Assembly: GCF_000485595.1 (NCBI RefSeq)
Contig: NW_014579096.1
Span: 17,507-43,471 of the forward strand
Direction of reading: 5' to 3'
DNA: 25,965 nt
Origin: Priapulus caudatus
Taxonomy: Eukaryota; Priapulida; Priapulimorpha; Priapulimorphida; Priapulidae
The position numbers were made by a program, and so were the translations under genes. The notes under the pieces are model-generated. The model saw only the letters and a program-made list of their open reading frames with translations, ran no database searches and was not told where the DNA came from. How positions within the stretch are numbered: the first letter of the stretch is position 1; each line of letters starts with the position of its first letter. Below, one piece after another: positions 20,121-25,965 of this stretch.

Positions 20121-21139
20121 TTGTAAGTCATGTACTTGTAGTAATACAAGTATTCGTGCCGTAGGTGTGGAATGTAATAACGCAGTCTTAAATGTGCCGC
20201 TAGTGGCAATTCTCATCTAACAAAACTGATCATGCAGTGTGTGGCTGTACTGTGCGTTGCTTGATGTTGCTGCGAGTGGCTGGTACGATGTAATATATGC
20301 AAAAACGGCAAAACGTGCTAGAGAGGAGATGCGAGGCGCGGGTCAACAGGTTCATAGGAGAAAAGGACATGGCTAGCGATAATGAAAACGCGACGTCACG
20401 AATTCCAGTTAGACTGGTCGGACGTTACTTCGGGCAAGTCTCTTGGGCTATCACTAACAGTTATAGGTTTAGTGCAGGGCGTGTGAAACTTCCACCGCGG
20501 CGGCAAGTCTAAGAAAATTCTCGCGAGCCGGTCGAAGAGAGCCTCGTCGCGCCAATCTATGGGCCGCGATATGTACGAGAATAACTTCAGGGCGTTAAAT
20601 TAAATAAATTAGAATCGCTTTAAGGAAGAAAAGGTAACGCGGAACAAACAAAAACAGCAATTACGACCAGTTGGATTAATTCTCGGCTACGTGTATAGTT
20701 CCGAAAGGCCTTCTGGGCATGGCCCAGAACGCTGCTCAATTGACCGATTATACGGCTTTATACTAATACGCCTAGCAGGGCCTCGTGAAAGTATTCTAAA
20801 TAAGGAGCGATTGAAGTCATGTGTCGGCCGCTGCGGCGGCGTTTGCGGCGCTTCGCGCGTATATCCGGCTGCAGATCGTCTAGAGGCCGAGGGCATCGGA
20901 ACTTTCTCACGTCATGGATTCGCAAACACACGAAACTAAAACTTCGCGTGACAGTCTAAGAAATGGCGAATTGTGGCTGACCCCAGTGTTTTATGATCCG
21001 CATAACAATAAGTTTATATGCTCGCAGGGGTTATCGTTGGGGAGTGAGGGCACGGCCAGTGATACTGACACGCCACGTAATCAAAGCCGTTTTAAACTGA
21101 ATTCGTCACTTTCTTTACGTAGAAAGTGATATTTTATTT

Positions 21140-21140
21140 N
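21140..21140. other. Ambiguous base (N)
   Basis: The only N in the window. It directly precedes a GT run and lies 68 bases before the left edge of the duplicated block, so it may mark a contig join or a polishing failure. Confidence 0.95.
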
Positions 21141-21162
21141 GTGTGTGTGTGTGTATGTGTTG

Positions 21163-21197
<35 letters not shown>

Positions 21198-21207
21198 TGT
21201 GTGTGTG
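21141..21207 (+). repeat. GT microsatellite
   Basis: GT dinucleotides with a few T or A interruptions directly abut the start of duplication copy A. The run is absent before copy B, where unrelated unique sequence precedes the same boundary. Confidence 0.9.
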
Positions 21208-22531
21208 CATGTGTGCATGAGAGTGTGTGTGCACACGCGCGGGCGTGTGTGTTTTCGTGCTTTTGTGCTCGCGCGCAAAATTCGCCTGCAATTATTATTT
21301 TCACGCGATATTGCAACAACGCGGAACAGCTGCACTTAAGCAATGTCGGCAAAATAATGCGGACGTTAGAAAGCTGCGCAACATTCGACGTTAGCTGAAT
21401 CGAACATTCGCACCTCAATGCGGCAAGATCACGACCGTTTCTTCCTTCGCATGGAAAAGATCAGTGAGAGAACCCGCATAATTTGCATCCGGATTCGAGC
21501 ATAATTAACCCCTTGTTGTGACGGTTACTATAATATAGCCCAATTTATCGGACGCGAACGCACGAGTTACCCGTTCTGCCTGCAGACTCCCATTGCTAAA
21601 TGCGTATCTCAAATTACCTGCGCTGTTGTTGTTTTTTCACCACCGCCGTTCCACTACGAGTGATTCGAGTGCTCCTCGCCTCATTGGAAGGGTAAATAAG
21701 AAAGGGTGCCATATTTCCTCGCACACCATCGGTTTGGTTCGGAGATGAAGCCATACAAAGAGATCATGATGCCGTACACTCGAGTTTGATGCAGAGGGTG
21801 GGGTCGTGGGGAGAGGAAGGGTGAGGGGCCGTGGGAAAAGGAAGGAGAGAGCCGGGGGTAGGACCGTGGGGTGAGGAAGGGGTGGCTGCTTTCTGTACTT
21901 TATTACAGTACGGCAATTCGTATAACTATAGCAATTTATTCCTGCTAAGACTTTAAAAATGCCATTCCAAACCTTTGCATGTGGAAATAATAAAAATCCT
22001 TCTAGTTTTAGATAGCATAGCCCATTGCCCATACCCATAATATGAGTTTACTCCCCCTCCCTTCCTGCTACCCATAATGTGAGTTTACCCCCTCCCGCCA
22101 GGGGAGTCATTAACCCTCCCATTCGTCATGTACCTGAGCCTCTTTGTCAGGCAATCTCCAGTGCCACCCCTGTGCCAGACAATCTCCGGTACCTCCCTCC
22201 CTGCTCTGGCGAACGACTGTCGTATATAACAGTGATAACCGATCGTTTTAGCAATATATAAGTAAAACGTTGTAGGAGATTGCTTTAACAATTGGAAATG
22301 CTATTAGACCTAAAGACCGTCACATGCTACCGTATTCATTAAGTGAAGTGGTGGAGGAAAAAACTCCAAAGATGATGGACTGTAATGTTGTAGAGGAGAT
22401 AGCCTCTCTCTATGCATCGCCGACGGTGTACTAGTGAAGAAGGAAGATTGTTGCGAAGATAGTTTTTAGAATATCGGAACTAATGAAGTCTTGTTTTGTT
22501 TACATGGCAAATACAGGTAAACGACAGATCT

Positions 22532-22578
<47 letters not shown>

Positions 22579-22706
22579 TCTCTCTTCTTCTTCTTCTTCT
22601 TCTTCTTCTTCTCTCTCTATCCCTCGCTCTCTCTCTCTTTCTCTCTCTTTCGCTCTCTCTCTCTCTCTCTCTCTCTCTTGCTCTCTGTCTCTGTCTCTCT
22701 CTTGCG

Positions 22707-22761
<55 letters not shown>

Positions 22762-22820
22762 ATGTAATATATATAAGCACACGTGCGTATATACCCATGT
22801 AATCATCTATATCAGTGAGG
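21208..22820 (+). repeat. Direct duplication, copy A
   Basis: From 21208 to about 22534 this matches 24329-25655 at a constant offset of 3121 with no indels. I count 12 differences (21445, 21735, 21846, 21977, 22064, 22065, 22121, 22151, 22273, 22313, 22344, 22406), about 0.9 percent. The copies then diverge through CT/CTT tracts (22533-22746) and a TA run, but remain alignable to ATCAGTGAGG near 22820. A 133-codon minus frame (21637-22038) is open in both copies, yet its three substitutions all change amino acids, so there is no sign of coding constraint. A word near CCCATAATATGAGTTTAC repeats internally at about 22034 and 22070. Confidence 0.97.
22533..22762 (+). repeat. CT/CTT microsatellite and TA run in copy A
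   Basis: CT dinucleotides (22533-22570), a CTT/TTC block (about 22585-22611), more CT with occasional G, and a TA run at about 22747-22762. The arrangement differs from the matching part of copy B, which has TTTCC, TTTTC and TAGCACTATA interruptions. Confidence 0.92.
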
Positions 22821-23682
22821 TAACTGAATCGTACGCGCGCAGCTATCCCAGCATGAGGTTGAAGATGAATCGGGAAGCCCTGTATGTACGATTTATCATA
22901 CTCACGGCAGGATTAAAACGAGTCTAAGAATCATCGGCAAATTTACGCGCGAGCCACCATCAAAGCTAACGTCTCCTTCCAAGCATGTTGGCGACAGGCC
23001 GCGCTATCTGTGAACCCGACATCTCAAGCGTATAAAACATACCGGTCATTAAATTATTTTTGACGATTCGTGTCTTTGTGCCTCTGCTGCCCTGATATGA
23101 GCGATGCGCGATACGTAAGAACGAATACGTAATCGAATATATAAGCATCACTGGACGGCCACGTGTCGCCGTCTCCGGCCGTCTGTGTCGTCGTCGAATG
23201 TGGTTCCATATAGGTGAAATGCAGCGCAGATAGAGGTGATCCGTAGGAGATTCCGTAGGTAGAGCAGCAAAATCGGTGTACATAATCCCTTCCCTGCGAT
23301 TGTATGAACGCATTTGTCGACGTGAGTGACAAGCTCGTGTTGGTTTCCTCAGCTGTGCTAACGGTAAAACTGGCTGGCCACATATAAGCGGGCGACGTTA
23401 TTCTCAATAGGTATCGAATTTAAGGTTCAGCGGCGTATATCCCCCGTGAAAACCTCAAGAATCCATAACATCGGGGCGTTCATGGCAAACAGAGGAGTAT
23501 GACAAGCAAAATATACGCAGGAATTTTCACATTTCTTGTCCGATTAATCAACACATTATTTGTCGTGTGTAGCTCAATAACGTTGAACTGCGTGGGGCGG
23601 TCACTTTTACCTGAGAACACCAGCCGGTAGGGAGAGCTATCGTAGATGCACTGCCTTTTGTTAACATTTGCTAGGCTTCCAC
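22821..23682. other. Unique part of the putative 3.1-kb unit, no gene seen
   Basis: Mixed DNA with minus frames of 115 and 117 codons overlapping in different frames (22966-23407) and no recognisable motif. If the duplication is a true tandem, this segment belongs to the repeated unit and should recur beyond the window end. Confidence 0.4.
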
Positions 23683-23738
23683 CATAGATATCATATATAC
23701 ACATATCACATATACATCGTGTATATATGATATCTATG
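23683..23738. repeat. Perfect 20-bp inverted repeat, 16-base loop
   Basis: The left arm CATAGATATCATATATACAC (23683-23702) is the exact reverse complement of 23719-23738. The loop is AT-rich. The stem is too AT-rich and the arms too short for a confident microRNA precursor. A cruciform-prone site or a tiny palindromic element remnant is more likely. Confidence 0.9.
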
Positions 23739-24016
23739 TGTTTTCACCACTGTACGATATATAATAATTTCATATAATAGCTGGTATTATATACAGCTCA
23801 GTGGTTTCCACAGATTGTAGAAATTACAGGAATTATCACGTACTTTGTCGCACGTCTAAGTCTACATTTCCACATTGTTATTATGTATTACTACTGACTT
23901 CGTGAGAATCAACTTATGGGCCTTATCTTATCTTGTCGGTCCAACCGCAAGCTCTCTTCGAATCTGTTATGAATATAAAAAACGACCAACGTGAAAATCT
24001 CGGACGCAGCCATAAT

Positions 24017-24124
24017 AACAGCATATTGCGACGGGTATTAACACACAGCATAGTAACATGGGTCTTAAAACACAGCATAGTAACATGGGTCTTAAAACAC
24101 AGCATAGTAACACGGATATTAAAT
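24017..24124 (+). repeat. 27-bp minisatellite, four units
   Basis: Units begin at 24017 (degenerate), 24044, 24071 and 24098. The core CACAGCATAGTAACATGGG is repeated exactly in the middle two. As 27 is a multiple of three, the open + frame (23933-24277) carries a nine-residue peptide repeat (HSIVTWVLK), and the minus frame does the same. No other support for coding. Confidence 0.93.
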
Positions 24125-24328
24125 TGTCCACGTCACGAATCCCCTGAGAGTTATAGTTGTAACCTTACTTTTGTAATTTTTTTTACATCAAAGCTGAGTA
24201 CTAACGTTACTAAATATATCCTCAAACTCTCACCTGATAATAATGTTATTACGTTGGTTAAATATTCAAAAATCTAGACGATTTGAATTACTACCGTAAA
24301 CACTATTTATAGTCTAGGAGGCATGCAA

Positions 24329-25652
24329 CATGTGTGCATGAGAGTGTGTGTGCACACGCGCGGGCGTGTGTGTTTTCGTGCTTTTGTGCTCGCGCGCAAA
24401 ATTCGCCTGCAATTATTATTTTCACGCGATATTGCAACAACGCGGAACAGCTGCACTTAAGCAATGTCGGCAAAATAATGCGGACGTTAGAAAGCTGCGC
24501 AACATTCGACGTTAGCTGAATCGAACATTCGCACCTCAATGCGGCAAGATCACGACCGTTTCTTCTTTCGCATGGAAAAGATCAGTGAGAGAACCCGCAT
24601 AATTTGCATCCGGATTCGAGCATAATTAACCCCTTGTTGTGACGGTTACTATAATATAGCCCAATTTATCGGACGCGAACGCACGAGTTACCCGTTCTGC
24701 CTGCAGACTCCCATTGCTAAATGCGTATCTCAAATTACCTGCGCTGTTGTTGTTTTTTCACCACCGCCGTTCCACTACGAGTGATTCGAGTGCTCCTCGC
24801 CTCATTGGAAGGGTAAATAAGAAAGGGTGCCATATTTCCTCGCACACCATCGGTTCGGTTCGGAGATGAAGCCATACAAAGAGATCATGATGCCGTACAC
24901 TCGAGTTTGATGCAGAGGGTGGGGTCGTGGGGAGAGGAAGGGTGAGGGGCCGTGGGAAAAGGAAGGGGAGAGCCGGGGGTAGGACCGTGGGGTGAGGAAG
25001 GGGTGGCTGCTTTCTGTACTTTATTACAGTACGGCAATTCGTATAACTATAGCAATTTATTCCTGCTAAGACTTTAAAAATGCCATTCCAAACCTTTACA
25101 TGTGGAAATAATAAAAATCCTTCTAGTTTTAGATAGCATAGCCCATTGCCCATACCCATAATATGAGTTTACTCCCCCTCCCTTTTTGCTACCCATAATG
25201 TGAGTTTACCCCCTCCCGCCAGGGGAGTCATTAACCCTCCCCTTCGTCATGTACCTGAGCCTCTTTGTCAGACAATCTCCAGTGCCACCCCTGTGCCAGA
25301 CAATCTCCGGTACCTCCCTCCCTGCTCTGGCGAACGACTGTCGTATATAACAGTGATAACCGATCGTTTTAGCAATATATAAGTAAAACGTTGAAGGAGA
25401 TTGCTTTAACAATTGGAAATGCTATTAGACCTAGAGACCGTCACATGCTACCGTATTCATTAAGAGAAGTGGTGGAGGAAAAAACTCCAAAGATGATGGA
25501 CTGTAATGTTGTAGAGGAGATAGCCTTTCTCTATGCATCGCCGACGGTGTACTAGTGAAGAAGGAAGATTGTTGCGAAGATAGTTTTTAGAATATCGGAA
25601 CTAATGAAGTCTTGTTTTGTTTACATGGCAAATACAGGTAAACGACAGATCT

Positions 25653-25689
<37 letters not shown>

Positions 25690-25708
25690 CCTTTTTCTTT
25701 TTTGTGCG

Positions 25709-25758
<50 letters not shown>

Positions 25759-25830
25759 CTAGCACTATATCTCTCTCTCTCTCTCTCTCTATCTCTAGCC
25801 TTCGCTCTCTCTCTCTTTCTCTCTCTTTCG

Positions 25831-25862
<32 letters not shown>

Positions 25863-25965
25863 GTCTCTCTCTTGCTCTCTCTCTAAAAATATACTATATA
25901 TAATAATAGTAATATAATAAGCACGTGCGCTATTACCCTATTTGCATCATCTATATCAGTGAAGG
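24329..25965 (+). repeat. Direct duplication, copy B (runs off the window)
   Basis: Second copy of 21208-22820. The boundary at 24329 is sharp: upstream GCATGCAA replaces the GT run that precedes copy A. Divergence is about 0.9 percent up to the CT tract and visibly higher beyond it (25656-25965), where several small indels and substitutions separate the copies. The match continues to the last base of the window. If tandem, the unit is 21208-24328. Confidence 0.97.
25654..25885 (+). repeat. CT microsatellite in copy B
   Basis: CT dinucleotides are interrupted by a TTTCCTTTTTC block, a TGTGCG word and TAGCACTATA/TAGCC words. The pattern only partly aligns with the CTT-containing tract of copy A, indicating rapid change or assembly error in this tract. 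Confidence 0.92.

Larger units (their letters stand above)
19701..21139. other. Unique region with small repeats, no assignable gene
   Basis: AT-leaning to about 20200, then mixed. It contains the TTAGGG motif and TAGTAC block listed separately. A 71-codon frame starts at the ATG at 20914 with G at -3 and G at +4, ends at 21129, and is Ser/Thr/Asn-rich without a recognisable domain. Other frames are no better than chance. Confidence 0.35.

Noticed and set aside
21637-22038. 133-codon minus-strand frame open in both duplication copies as a conserved gene
   Set aside because: All three substitutions between the copies change the amino acid, there is no recognisable domain, and the frame crosses G-rich low-complexity sequence.
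24017-24124. Nine-residue peptide repeat as a coding tandem-repeat protein
   Set aside because: It follows automatically from a 27-bp minisatellite. Both strands are open and the flanking frame has no recognisable content.

Overview
The window looks like non-coding, repeat-laden nuclear DNA from an animal, most likely an invertebrate. Reasons: no bacterial gene organisation; very dense micro- and minisatellites of many unrelated unit types; a decayed PIF/Harbinger (HARBI1-like) DDE transposase gene in the intronless form common in invertebrate genomes; and a short TTAGGG-type interstitial motif. I cannot name the species. I see no intact protein-coding gene that I would defend. Almost every long open frame is simple repeat read as protein (Leu/Ser from CT, Thr/His or Val/Cys from CA/GT, Arg/Glu from GA, His or Met from CAT).

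Layout. 1-5.2 kb: AT-rich start, a 16-bp minisatellite, long CT and CA tracts, otherwise unique DNA. 5.2-8.56 kb: a foldback-like arrangement in which an ~81-bp unique core with GA/GT flanks (5212-5713) recurs inverted with CT/CA flanks (8016-8541). Between the arms lie a TCTA array, two miniature palindromic elements with TAGACTG ends, and an 11-bp minisatellite organised as a 99-bp higher-order repeat. 8.6-13 kb: polypyrimidine tracts, a 51/53-bp minisatellite of about 12 units, and CGCA and CAT tracts. 13.13-14.45 kb: a decamer satellite that reverses orientation near 13,737.

14.69-15.93 kb: the only recognisable gene, a transposase pseudogene of the normal family length (ATG plus 350 codons) with stops and frameshifts. 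It is preceded by a well-spaced TATA/initiator pair. 16.7-17.2 kb: a degenerate 18-bp repeat. 17.2-21.1 kb: CpG-rich, mostly unique DNA with a few short ATG frames that I cannot assign.

21.2-25.97 kb: a direct duplication with a 3,121-bp offset. The left 1.33 kb differs by 12 substitutions and no indels; the two copies diverge much more beyond a CT tract. A single N lies 68 bp before the first copy, and the second copy runs to the window end, so an assembly or haplotype artefact is a serious alternative to a real tandem duplication.

No genes work together here. The connecting theme is mobile-element debris and tandem-repeat evolution. I found no tRNA, rRNA or CRISPR.
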